From Pseudisothecium myosuroides (lineage: Eukaryota; Streptophyta; Bryopsida; Hypnales; Lembophyllaceae), in assembly GCA_951799445.1 (NCBI GenBank), contig OX637295.1:12772001-12836000 (forward strand): a stretch of 64,000 nt of DNA, given 5' to 3'. Position numbers and translations under genes: made by a program. Shown piece after piece: positions 1-9,856 of this stretch. The stretch's first letter is position 1, and each line of letters begins with the position of its first letter. Under the pieces are notes generated by a model. That model was not told where the DNA came from. It was given only the letters and a program-made list of their open reading frames with translations, and did no database searches.

Positions 1-1095
1 AAAGGAAAAATCAGATTCTACTTGCAACATGGCTTTCATTGTTTGAATGAGAATTTTACACTTTGGCCGCTCAAAAAAACGGAAATTCTAAACTCTAATA
101 TTGTTGCTCTGAGGTGTTGCTACCTTAATCCCTTTCGGATGTTCTGAAATGGCATACATGAGCAAATTTCAGCATATTTTGAGGGAAATGATGTACAAGC
201 ACAGTTTAGTAACCTTGAACTATGTCTTTTTGAGGTGGAATTTTTACACAGCCATCGCTTGCAAGTGTGCTTCATAGTTTTGAAATCAAAAGTGGTGTGC
301 TCTATATACTAAGAATGTACTATACCAAGCCAGAGAAGAAGGAAAAGTGAACATTAGATTGTTCGTTGAACTACCTCAAATGCTTAGTCTAACACGTTTG
401 TACTAGTTGCAGGTCAAGCTTGGACCAAAAGAACCAGTGGACAAGCAAAATGTGGCCCCAACGACTACAACAACAGCCCATGCAACAAGATACTTCACCT
501 ATGAAAATTTAAAAATCTTCATGAAAAATTTGATGCTAATTCATTTCAAAATTGAAAATTTATGAGGGCGGTAGATTATCAACACAATAATCCAACACCT
601 AATATTCATTTTTTAGATTTTTACAAAATAAAAAATAGAAACTAAAAATTCTAAGATTAAAAAGAAATGTTCTTGCGATAATAATAAGTAAAACATAAAT
701 ATATATTATGTTCTAAAAAACATCTTCTAAAATGAACTATTGAATCATCAATAGAATTTAAAGAAAATGTTGAATATCACTATTGAACTTTAAAAAGGCT
801 AAAAAAATTATAGTTTTAAAAAATAATACAAATAACCTAAAGAACCACATAATGAATCTTGTATTAATATCACCTATATCTATATGTAGTGATATCTAAT
901 GATTTTTAGTAATACGTAAATGAAAAATGAATCCAAAACCTCGCTCTGCACAAAAATACAAAATGAATCCAAACATTGACTTGTTCCAAAAAAGGAAAAA
1001 AATTCAAAACCTAGGTTGTACCAATAAAAAAATTAAACCCTAAACCTTGGTTATTACAAAAATACAAAATGAATCAAAGACACTACCTTCTTCAA
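1..1095. other. AT-rich intergenic DNA, no gene seen
   Basis: No open frame here resembles a protein. The stretch is A/T-rich with many short poly-A runs. From about 910 to 1095 there is a loose, degenerate repetition of units built on 'aaatgaatccaaa' followed by 'acaaaaatac'. It may be decayed transposon DNA, but no ends can be defined. Confidence 0.5.
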
Positions 1096-1350
1096 AAAAA
1101 TTAAATCCTATTTGCTAATTTACATGTAATCTTGTAGTTTGAATTTTTCTTTGATGGCATGGCTACTCCCTTTTTACAGGAAACAACAATACCCTACAAA
1201 AAGAAAATGCAAACCACAATATTTTAGGAAATCCTATTTGCTAATTCACATATAATCTTGTATTTTGAATTCTTCCTTGAAGGCATGGTTGATCCTTTTC
1301 CAAGGAAAACAACAATACACTTCAAGAGAAAATGCAAACACAATATAGAA
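1096..1350. repeat. Imperfect tandem duplication, unit about 125 bp
   Basis: Two successive copies, about 1100-1222 and 1229-1350, share the order 'atcctatttgctaatt', 'taatcttgta', 'tttgaatt', 'ggcatgg', 'aaacaacaata' and 'gaaaatgcaaac'. They are clearly related but carry many substitutions and small indels. No coding sense is apparent. Confidence 0.6.
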
Positions 1351-1503
1351 GGAAACCAATGGTAAGATGTGGGGTGGAGACTGGAGAGGTCGTTTTTATA
1401 ATGAAATCCATTGTCCGGCATGAATCCTCAAAAGGTATCATGGGACAGTTTGAAGATGAGAGCTTGACCGCTCATTGTCGACAAAAGAATTGTGTTCAAT
1501 GTA

Positions 1504-1850
1504 GAACTTCAGACCTAACTTTGGCATGGTAGAATAACTTTTTTCAAAAAACTATGAACCAAAAAAAGTTGGTAAATCAATCTAAATTTCATCTCCAAAA
1601 GTCTTTTTGTAATTTTGAGCCTCCAATAAAAAGTTATGGACAAAATTCAGAGAAGATGTTTGAAAATGTTAAAGAAAATGTCCCTTCCAACCCCTCTCTT
1701 AATTTTGTCCATAAATTTTTTTTATTAGATCTAAATCTCAAACGGATTTTTGGATATAAAATTTAGCATGATTTTCCAACTTCTTGTAATTCAAACTAAT
1801 TTGAAAAAGTTATTCTACTATGCCAAAATTAGGTCTAAAGTCCTACACTG
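1504..1850. repeat. Long imperfect palindrome (family A, copy 1)
   Basis: The left arm (about 1504-1670) reads inward as 'agacctaactttggcatg', 'agaataactttttt' and 'caataaaaagttatggac'. The right arm (about 1695-1850) carries the reverse complements ('gtccataaattttttt', 'aaaagttattctactatg', 'ccaaaattaggtct'). The centre, near 1670-1690, matches the centres of the related palindromes near 4520 and 6215. It is probably a fold-back MITE. No clear target duplication was found. Confidence 0.6.
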
Positions 1851-2611
1851 AACATTCCTATCCATAGTATTTTGTTTTCATTTTGGTTTAGAATTTAGTT
1901 TGTTTGTTATCTTTTTGGTTTCATTTTTCCTTTTTATTTCTTTTTTATTTCCTTTTCCTTTTTTTTTCCTTTTTATTTTATTTTATTACCATTTTTCCAT
2001 TTGCCTAATTTGGTTACTTTACTTAAAAATTATCTTGCTTAAAGTAATTTTAGTTTAGAACCCCTATTTTTTTCCCTTTAAATTCTCTTAATTGCACTTT
2101 TCATTTTTTCACCTTAAATTTCCAACGTTTTCATCATTAAGTAACTTAAAATTCCCTAATTGATAGTTGTGGTTTAATCTGGAATACTAATACTTTTGAA
2201 TTTGTAAAATTCACGTACATTGTTTATAAATTTTATTTTCTAAAAGGTGAAGCAAAATGGTAGTTCATGACATCCTCAAAAATATTGTTGGTTTTCAATT
2301 GAGTGAATCAAGCATGTGAATTAGAAGCGCGTAAGTGATGGGATGAAATTTCTTCCTTTTCAAATTTCCGTTACCTTATAAATTTTTTTGTCATAAGTTG
2401 ATTGAAGAATCCAAGACAAACCTGCCTGCTAACACCCACCCACTACAACACAATGAAGCACGTAAGATAATTGTTCTCTATTGCTATTGCCGGTAGCCAA
2501 AGATGTATGCATACTTTCCAAGCATAGTACGCCTGACACGAAGAATTTCTATGAATACGTAGAACATGGTCTTTACATAGGTATAGTTTCTACCCTTTTA
2601 TTTTTAATTTT
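1851..2611. other. AT-rich intergenic DNA, no gene seen
   Basis: T-rich tracts (for example about 1915-1990) and no protein-like open frame. I see no RNA gene or clear repeat end here. Confidence 0.5.
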
Positions 2612-2613
2612 TA

Positions 2614-3185
2614 CTCCCTCTGTCCCACTGAAAACCTCCAAATTAGACACAATTCTTGTCCCATTAAAAAGCTCCATTTTATGATTTTGACAGTTGAGTA
2701 AGCGTTGGCTATATTGAACTACCTCATGGGGGCAAGTCAAGAGATTAGGCAGCATTCTTCTCCTAGAAAGCTTTGCCTTGCCCATATGAGGCACTTTGTA
2801 CTTGCTATGCTTCTTCAAAGAGTAGTGTTGAAGATGGATTTGGTGACCACTTTGGTGCTATGAAAATTTGTTCATGAAGTGGGCCAGGTTTCTTTCTTTT
2901 GGGTATTTAGGTTGGAACAAATGTTTTTAAAATCCCATTGTTGCCACCAACCTATAAATCATTAAGAATGACAGAGCTGGCACCATTCACAAACTATGTT
3001 CAAATATGATACTTTCCGCATGGATTTTGGGTGCCTAAACGATAGTGTCTAAGTTGGAGATTTTGTTTAGATCTAAGGGATGGGTTGCTGATTTTTGAAT
3101 GCATGTATCACTGGCACAAAGACTAAAGATATAGTTACTCCTTCATGGGGAAGCTTTTTGGAGTTTTTTAGTGGGACAGAGGGAG
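2614..3185. mobile_element. Tc1/mariner (Stowaway-type) MITE, 572 bp
   Basis: The left end CTCCCTCTGTCCCACTG begins directly after a TA at 2612-2613. The right end AGTGGGACAGAGGGAG is directly followed by TA at 3186-3187. CTCCCTCYGTCCC is the well-known terminal motif of plant Stowaway/mariner MITEs, which duplicate TA. The ends stay paired for about 25 bp. The interior has no transposase-like frame, so this is a non-autonomous derivative. Confidence 0.85.
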
Positions 3186-3333
3186 TATTTTTAAATCTCA
3201 TAATTTGCTCCACAACTTTGCCAAGATGTTTCTTATTTCATGTTTTGCCTAATATGTAAAGGAACCATCACGAAAATGCGAAATACTGGAAACCGAGGCC
3301 TAGGCAGGGGTTAAGACAAAGCAGTGTACTTAG

Positions 3334-3554
3334 TACACTAATGAAGGTATTTAGTGTTACCTACACTAATTGATTTTAAAATGTTATAACTTTTTACTCT
3401 TGATGAATATTTTTACTAAGAGCGTAGGTATTGATATGTTCCAAAGTTGCGGTTGTCAATGAATGTAGTTAGTAAAAATATTCATCAAGAGTAAAAATTT
3501 ATGACATTTTGAAAGTAAGTAGTGTGGGTAACACTAAATACCATCATTAGTGTA
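3334..3554. mobile_element. Fold-back MITE (family B), 221 bp
   Basis: The two halves are inverted copies along almost the whole length. The left half starts TACACTAATGAAGGTATTTA and the right half ends with its near-complement. Inside are inverted 'actcttgatgaatattttt' segments around a short centre near 3425-3465. TA flanks both ends, so a TA target duplication is possible. A longer relative at 52297-53432 is interrupted by another element. A solo end lies near 17145-17200. Confidence 0.7.
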
Positions 3555-3907
3555 GTTATGGTTAATTGCACCGATCAAGAAAAAAACAACCCTTCAAGTT
3601 GCACCTCTTGTGTTCCTGCTTTTCATGCCTTTTTACATCAATGCATACGGTAGATCAGTCAATGAATACCGGTACCCTAAAAAAACTAAAAAAACTAAAA
3701 ACTCACCAAATACCTAATTTTAGTAGCTAATCTATTCCTCCATGAAGCAACCGTCATTTACGTATTTTTGCTACCATATTTGTATAAAAATACTGTTGTA
3801 GCTTACACATCACTCACTAAGCTTATCTGTCAGTGATATTCTCTTACAAAAATAGAAGCCTTAACATAACATTCAATAGCAGTCACTGGCTCTGCCCTCC
3901 CCCGAAC

Positions 3908-3970
3908 GAAATGGTGTGGAATATACCACACCATTTCATCCGAGGGATGAAATGGTGCGGTATATTCCAC
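3908..3970. repeat. Nested short hairpins
   Basis: Two overlapping inverted repeats. One is a 12-bp perfect pair (3908-3919 and 3926-3937) with a 6-bp loop. The other is a 25-bp pair (3915-3939 and 3946-3970) with one mismatch and a 6-bp loop. The same block, centred on 'ggtgtggaatatacc', takes part in both structures, so two alternative hairpins could form. Confidence 0.7.
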
Positions 3971-4199
3971 AGCATATTAGTAACTACTGATTTCGTGCGG
4001 ACATTTGTCAATATTTGTCAGAACTGAACTTCGAGACCGCACCGCGACTGTACATTGAAGTAGTGGAAAATAAAGAATTTTCAAGTAAAACTGAATACAA
4101 ATCAACAGGATCTTTAAACAAAATGCTAATGGATTCATTGAGAGTATTGAATTCTTTGTTATTGTAGAATTACCTCACTTTGGATTGGAAACCATTTAT

Positions 4200-4850
4200 G
4201 CATTCTGCTTATGAAGTGAGAAGACAACTCTTTATATGCACATGGAGTGGTAGGATGTAGAGCAATCCATCTGGGATAAATAAAATAGAATTTGTAGGTT
4301 CTCATGCACTCATAGTTAAGTAAAAAACAAAGAATTGTGTTAAAAGTATAATTTCAAACCTCATTTAGGCATAGTAAAATAACTTTTTTCAAAAAACTAT
4401 AAACTAAAAAAAGTTGGTAAATGAAGATAAGTTTCACCTCCAAAAATCCGTTTGGGATTTTGAATCTCCAATAAAAAGTTATGAATAAATTTCGGAGAGG
4501 ATTTTTAATGGACATTTTCTACAAAGTCATTTAAAAATCCATTCCAAACCCTCTCCGAAATTTATTCATAACTTTTTATTGGAGATTCAATATCCCAAAC
4601 GGATTTTTGGAGGTGAAACTTATCTTCATTTACCAAATTTTTTTAGTTCAAAGTTTTTTGAAAAAAATTATTTTACTATGCCTAAACGAGGTCTAAAATT
4701 CTACTTTTAACACAATTCTTTGTTTTTTACTTAACTATGAGTGCATGAGAACCTACAAATTCTAATTTATTTATCCCACATAGATTGCTCTACCTCCTAC
4801 CAGCCCATGTGTATATATAGAGTTATCTTTCACTTTGAAATCCAAAATAA
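4200..4850. mobile_element. Long palindromic MITE (family A, copy 2), about 650 bp
   Basis: Near-palindrome centred near 4522. Paired blocks include 'ttaagtaaaaaacaaagaat' with 'attctttgttttttacttaa', 'aggcatagtaaaataactt' with its complement near 4665-4685, and 'aatctccaataaaaagttat' with its complement near 4565-4590. Pairing weakens outward towards 4200 and 4850. There is no coding capacity. The same central unit recurs at 1504-1850 and 6196-6420. Confidence 0.7.
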
Positions 4851-5101
4851 GTCATTGATTGCAAATATCAACAAGGCATTAGTGTACTACTCATTGGATT
4901 CTTTGCCAACATCTTTCACTACAATATTTGATGATTTGTATGTCTAGTCCTAAAATTAAGAAAAGAAAATAGAACATACTGTAATGTACTGTCACTATCC
5001 TAGTACCGAAGCTTACATAAATTAAGTGGAGATGAAAGTCGTGGATGAGGACTTTGGAGAGGAAAAGGCAGCCTCTCTGAAGGCTACTGAATGTTATGTA
5101 A
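4535..5101. repeat. Direct repeat, copy 1 of a 570-590 bp unit
   Basis: This stretch is repeated in the same orientation, diverged, at about 6215-6804. Both copies share 'ctctccgaaa/ctctctaaaa' near the start, then 'caaagttttttgaaaaaa', 'tcctacca.cccatgtgtat', 'gaaaatagarc', 'ccactatcc.agtacc', and end in 'gaggaaaagg.agsctctct' with 'tgaatgttatg'. Copy 1 starts in the right arm of the palindrome at 4200-4850. Copy 2 is enclosed by a 500-bp inverted repeat. Confidence 0.65.
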
Positions 5102-5309
5102 ATGGATTAACTCACAGATTACCCAAATTTACACTTGCTGTGATTCTCTCTCTCATCCACAATTTAGCAAGAAATGATGGTTTCCAAAAATGTGTACATT
5201 TATTAATATTTTCCTCAAATTGTACAAATTTAGGGTTCAATTTCATCCTCCAAGAAGGAAGAAAATTATATATCAATGCACATTCCCTCAAAATATTTTT
5301 GTGTACAAT

Positions 5310-5499
5310 AGAGTTAATCGTAAAGTTGTCCTGTGTTTGTGACCCTGAGTCATAGGAAGGTTTAACTAAGAATAGAACCAAACAAACACGGCACCAAACT
5401 CAATCGGACCTGAGTTTGGGTACTCTAAGGAGTTTGGTCCTGTGCTTTTCCAAACTCCAGCTCCTAGTCTTGCCTCGCACACACTTTACGATTAACTCT
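5310..5499. mobile_element. MITE with AGAGTTAATCGTAAAG ends, copy 1 (190 bp)
   Basis: The terminal inverted repeats AGAGTTAATCGTAAAG and CTTTACGATTAACTCT are perfect complements. AAT flanks both sides (5307-5309 and 5500-5502), which fits a 3-bp target duplication. The interior has no protein-coding capacity. A second, diverged copy abuts it and shares the middle AAT. Confidence 0.7.
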
Positions 5500-5502
5500 A
5501 AT

Positions 5503-5663
5503 AGAGTTAATTGTAAAGTTGTCATGTGTTTGTGAACCTGTGTCAGAGGAAGGTTTAACTAAGAATAGAACTAAAGAAACACGGCACCAAATTCAATCAA
5601 ACTTGTGTTTTTTCCAAACTCTAGCTCTTGGTCCCGCCTTGCACACACTTTACGATTACCTCT
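5503..5663. mobile_element. MITE copy 2, head-to-tail with copy 1 (161 bp)
   Basis: Begins AGAGTTAATTGTAAAG and ends CTTTACGATTACCTCT, each close to the ends of the copy at 5310-5499. The interior matches copy 1 in order ('aggaaggtttaactaagaat', 'acacggcaccaaa', 'ttccaaactc') but lacks about 30 bp. A tandem pair in the same orientation suggests unequal recombination or local duplication rather than two independent insertions. Confidence 0.65.
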
Positions 5664-5680
5664 ATTGATTGCCAAAACTA

Positions 5681-6180
5681 AGTATGGATTTGATACTTTT
5701 CATTCAAACAACCATACCATAAGCGTCAATAAGCAAAGTCCCAAAGTCAATATTCAAAAGTTGTAGTATGCAACATATGACACACTACTATAGAAGTTTA
5801 AAAAAAAAATTAGTTGTGATGTGAAAGAAAATTAATTTCAAAGTTAGCCAAGTCTAAAACTTGGTTTTGAATGCCATAATTTGGAATTACTATAATATTT
5901 TGTCAAATATTTTTTAGAACTTAAAAAAAACTTTTTGTACATTGGGATTTTGGTATACATCATTTTAGATTGTTGTACACAAAAGTTGAAGGAAGTTGAC
6001 ATTTATAGAAGTTAAAACATTCACAAACATTTGACAAACATGCAAATGATGTTGATTCCAATGATATTGGAATAGTTTTTTGGAATTGTGAACATGGAAT
6101 TGCAATAGCCATTGTAGAGAGTATAGTTGGTTGCAACATGGACCATTAGTATATCTTAATGCCCTTGCATTTGAAATATT
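5681..6180 (+). repeat. 500-bp inverted repeat, left arm
   Basis: This 500-bp arm is the reverse complement of 6805-7304, with only two compensating single-base indels that I could find (in a poly-A run near 5802 and in the 'cttttcatt' segment near 5698). About 69 consecutive codons read identically from both arms. Such identity, set in DNA whose other repeats are strongly diverged, means the inverted duplication is young or is being homogenised. Confidence 0.85.
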
Positions 6181-6804
6181 TGTTGAAAAGGACAATGCGT
6201 TTTAGAGAGGATGTTTGAGAATGTTAAAGATAGTGTCCATTCCAACCCCTCTCTAAAATTTGTCCATAACTTTTGATCGGAGACTCAAAATCCCAAACTA
6301 ATTGTTGGATATGAAATTTATTTTCATTTATCAATTTTTCTTAGTTCAAAGTTTTTTGAAAAAAAATTATTCTACTATACCTAAATGAGGTTTGAAATTT
6401 TACTTTGAACACAATTTCTATTTTTGACTTACCTATGAGGAATTGAGAAACTATAAATTCTAATTTACTTATCCCACATAGGTTGTTCTATCTCCTACCA
6501 TCCCATGTGTATATAAAGAGTTGTCTTCTCACATGAAAACCCAAGATAAGTCATTGATGGCAAATGGTTATATTGCATTAGAATATTACTCTTTGGATTT
6601 TTGGCAAACCATCTTTCTCTATAAATATTTGTTGATTTGTATATTGGTTCTAGAATTAACAAAAGAAAATAGAGCTTACCATACTGCACTGCCACTATCC
6701 CAGTACCAATGCCACACTAATGATGTAAGGATGAATTTTGTAGATGAGGATTCCAGAGAGGAAAAGGTAGGCTCTCTGAAGGCTACTAAGTACTGAATGT
6801 TATG
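6181..6804. repeat. Spacer of the inverted repeat; direct repeat copy 2
   Basis: This 624-bp spacer is mostly a diverged direct copy of about 4535-5101. It begins near the centre of the family A palindrome ('gatgtttgagaatgttaaag') and ends at 'tgaatgttatg', exactly where the right arm of the inverted repeat starts. Confidence 0.6.
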
Positions 6805-7304
6805 AATATTTCAAATGCAAGGGCATTAAGATATACTAATGGTCCATGTTGCAACCAACTATACTCTCTACAATGGCTATTGCAATTCCATGTTCACAAT
6901 TCCAAAAAACTATTCCAATATCATTGGAATCAACATCATTTGCATGTTTGTCAAATGTTTGTGAATGTTTTAACTTCTATAAATGTCAACTTCCTTCAAC
7001 TTTTGTGTACAACAATCTAAAATGATGTATACCAAAATCCCAATGTACAAAAAGTTTTTTTTAAGTTCTAAAAAATATTTGACAAAATATTATAGTAATT
7101 CCAAATTATGGCATTCAAAACCAAGTTTTAGACTTGGCTAACTTTGAAATTAATTTTCTTTCACATCACAACTAATTTTTTTTTAAACTTCTATAGTAGT
7201 GTGTCATATGTTGCATACTACAACTTTTGAATATTGACTTTGGGACTTTGCTTATTGACGCTTATGGTATGGTTGTTTGAATGAAAAAGTATCAAATCCA
7301 TACT
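6805..7304 (-). repeat. 500-bp inverted repeat, right arm
   Basis: Reverse complement of 5681-6180 over 500 bp. A transcript through both arms would fold into a hairpin with a roughly 500-bp stem and a 624-nt loop. No transposon-like terminal motif or target duplication was recognised outside the arms. Confidence 0.85.
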
Positions 7305-8467
7305 CAGTTCTTGATCAAATTTGATTCTATAATGAAATTGTGTTATTGTCAATTGTATGTACACTAATATGTCGTATTAAGATAGGAGGTCCATAAAGTA
7401 TAAAACATTTACAAGCTAATTGCATTATTGGAGAAGCTAAACATCTTGACATATTTTTCTATAAATTATTCTTGAAAGATAAATGGAACTAGCATCCAAA
7501 GCAAATTGTTTCATGCTTTCTAAACTATTGTAGAAGCTCAAATGTGTAGAGCTCAAAAATTATAATGTTTACCATTTGTACATTCAAAACTCCAATATGT
7601 ATGTTTGTATTGAAGGACGCTTTTGGAACCTTGCCGCTTCTAGCCCTCCTTCTCCTTACTGTGTGTGATGCGAAAGTCACAAATGTATATAAAATACTTG
7701 AATTAGCATAGGGGGAATAATATTGTAATGTACCAATTTCTACAAAAATGAAATTTTGTAGCAATACTAATTTTTTGAGTGATGCTAAATTTACACCCTT
7801 ACTAATAGTACAAATTGGTGAGAAGTAGACACTAGCAATTTTCACCGTCATGTTGAAGGCATTTCCATTCATGATTACATATATTATGGATGAAAAATAA
7901 TTTATTTGTTGGCATGTATATTAATTTAAAATATTGCAATGAAATACCACTTTGAAAAAAATTGTGCAGCTCCAGCAAATTCATCCATTCCCAAATGGAG
8001 ATTTTTTCAAAATCAAAGTCTACTTTGAAAATACTTCCATGAATTTTTGATGTGATATTTTTTGAGATCGAGTATAATTGAGGCTCATCTCTAAGAACTT
8101 TTCAATTTTGCATTCAATCCCCTTGCCCCAAAATCTGAAGAGAAAATCCATCAACTCAATTCTTTCAAAACTATTACTCCGTAGTAGATTCTCTAAATAT
8201 TTACTGTTTGAAGATTGCTCACCCAATATCGTACGTGAAGGTCTGATTTGGCAAGTGAGTGTCAAAATAGTTTCTTTTTTGCATACAAAGGGATAGTGTA
8301 TTGGTGGTTAAAACTATTGGTGGTAGTGAATTATTGGTTGGTAATATTTCACTTGTAATATTCTTAACATTCAGACATTCCCAAAAATATTTAATTTATG
8401 TCTGAATCTAACCTTCACATAGGGTATATCAACTACTACTAGAAGTAAATTGAAAAGATTTCAGTCC
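7305..8467. other. AT-rich intergenic DNA, no gene seen
   Basis: The longest frame, 115 codons on the minus strand at 7525-7872, has no recognisable domain and a composition like the surrounding AT-rich DNA, so I do not call it. No clear transposon ends were found. Confidence 0.45.
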
Positions 8468-8470
8468 ACT

Positions 8471-8739
8471 CACTATTAGAAACCCCCGTTTTAGATGACG
8501 AGTCTTAATTTTTTATGACGGATTTTAGGTGATGTCAATGTTGATAACCCAAAAATTTTATGTCAACAAAAATGTACAACATAACATCAATGTTGACATA
8601 AAAACATTGGATTGTCAATATTGATGTTACGTTGTACATTTTTGTTGACATAAAAATTTTGGGTTGTCAACATTGACATCACCTAAAATCCGTCATAATA
8701 AATTAGGGCTTGTCACCTAAAACGGCGTTTCTTATAGTG
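8471..8739. mobile_element. CACTA-type MITE, 269 bp
   Basis: Starts CACTATTAGAAAC and ends GTTTCTTATAGTG, with ACT duplicated at 8468-8470 and 8740-8742. CACTA termini and a 3-bp target duplication are the hallmarks of the En/Spm superfamily. Nearly the whole element folds back: 'ccgtcataa', 'gatgtcaatgttga' and 'atgtacaac' segments are mirrored around a centre near 8605. It has no coding capacity. Confidence 0.85.
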
Positions 8740-8751
8740 ACTTCAAAGTTT

Positions 8752-8842
8752 TGTCCACACCAAAATCTAATAGTGCATAGATATTAGTGTCCACACCAAA
8801 ATCTAGTAGCGCATAGATATTAGTGTTCACATCAAGTTACAT
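8752..8842. repeat. Short tandem repeat, unit about 36 bp, about 2.4 copies
   Basis: The unit 'gtgtccacaccaaaatct' followed by 'agtagcgcatagatatta' is present twice with a few substitutions, then a partial third copy ('gtgttcacatcaag'). It lies immediately beside the CACTA-type MITE. Confidence 0.6.
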
Positions 8843-8957
8843 GTGAGGGCTAATGTTCGCATAAAATCTTTAGGGCAAAGTTATTTCAATTGTTATTGTA
8901 AGGATGAGTTCAACACTATAGAAATCATCCTTCTTGATACAATGTGAATCATCAACT

Positions 8958-9561
8958 TTAACCCTTAAACATTGACACGAAGGTTTGGCATCCAATGGAT
9001 GACAAAGAATTCTTCAAATAAGACAAAAGTTCAATTCTTCATCCTCAAAATTTTGTTGTGAAAAGGAGAGGTCTTCTTAGTAGTTTGACTTCCAATGCGT
9101 GCTTTTGCAATTTTTTAAGCCAATGATTCACACAGTTATGAAAAGGAAAAATTTCCAAGGTCACCAATTCCTCCTTTAAGGGATAAAAAAAAGTACTCAT
9201 TGAAAGACAATCTACTCTACAAGATCTCCCTTTTTTGCACAAAATTCCAAGGATGAACAATTGCACTTCTCCTACATGGAAGGATTCTCAATCATCCATT
9301 AGACCGCTTTGCTCAATGGCATCCTTTTGGGGTTAACCCTACAACGCTCCGACATCCATATTATGGACAATGAACGGAGGGCTTCAAGGCATTGTTTAAT
9401 CCAACTAACTTCTCATTCATCCAACATAATACTTGAATCTAGAAAAGACAACCTTCTTCAATGACCAAATTCAAGAAATTTCGGTAAATGATATTCCTGT
9501 ACAAAGATATCAGCAAAAATGTGCAAAAAATCAAAAAAGGATTGAGGCGTTTAGGGGTTAA
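8958..9561. mobile_element. piggyBac-like non-autonomous element, about 604 bp
   Basis: The left end is TTAA-CCCTTAAAC and the right end is GTTTAGGGG-TTAA, so the ends are inverted copies with one mismatch and each includes TTAA. Internal sequence is related to about 16530-16680 and to 49810-50290 (shared 'gatgacaaagaatyctt', 'aggtcttgcacaa', 'tttgacctccaatga'). No transposase is present. Assignment to piggyBac rests on the ends and on the TTAA duplication shown for the element at 52463-53389. Confidence 0.6.
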
Positions 9562-9721
9562 GGTGTGCTTTCCTCACCCAATCCATGTATCAATTGCACG
9601 ATTTTTTGTTCCCCACCAACTGTTATCAAAGTAACGGATTGTTTTATTTGCCCTCAAGCCTCTTCAAAGTTCGAACATGGTACAATCGCTTGAATACGTC
9701 CTCCATGTGCTAGAGGGTGGG

Positions 9722-9727
9722 TTTATT
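9722..9727 (-). terminator. Possible polyadenylation signal for the SEC23-like gene
   Basis: An AATAAA hexamer on the minus strand lies about 130 nt past the SEC23-like stop codon. Plant poly(A) signals are loose, so position is the only support. Confidence 0.3.
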
Positions 9728-9856
9728 TCAGGTGGAATTGATGAAAGCTCATACGAATCATAGACAATAGACGAGTTTAATTTGTGAATAGTAAATTCTA
9801 AGATGAATGAATTCGACATTTACAAGAGTCAATAAAAAAGGAAATAGTACATTGGG

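Noticed and set aside
5965..7020. Identical 69-codon frames on opposite strands as a gene family
   Set aside because: They are identical only because they lie in the two arms of the 500-bp inverted repeat; the sequence has no protein-like character.
7525..7872. 115-codon minus-strand frame
   Set aside because: No domain, no splice context and a composition like the flanking AT-rich DNA.
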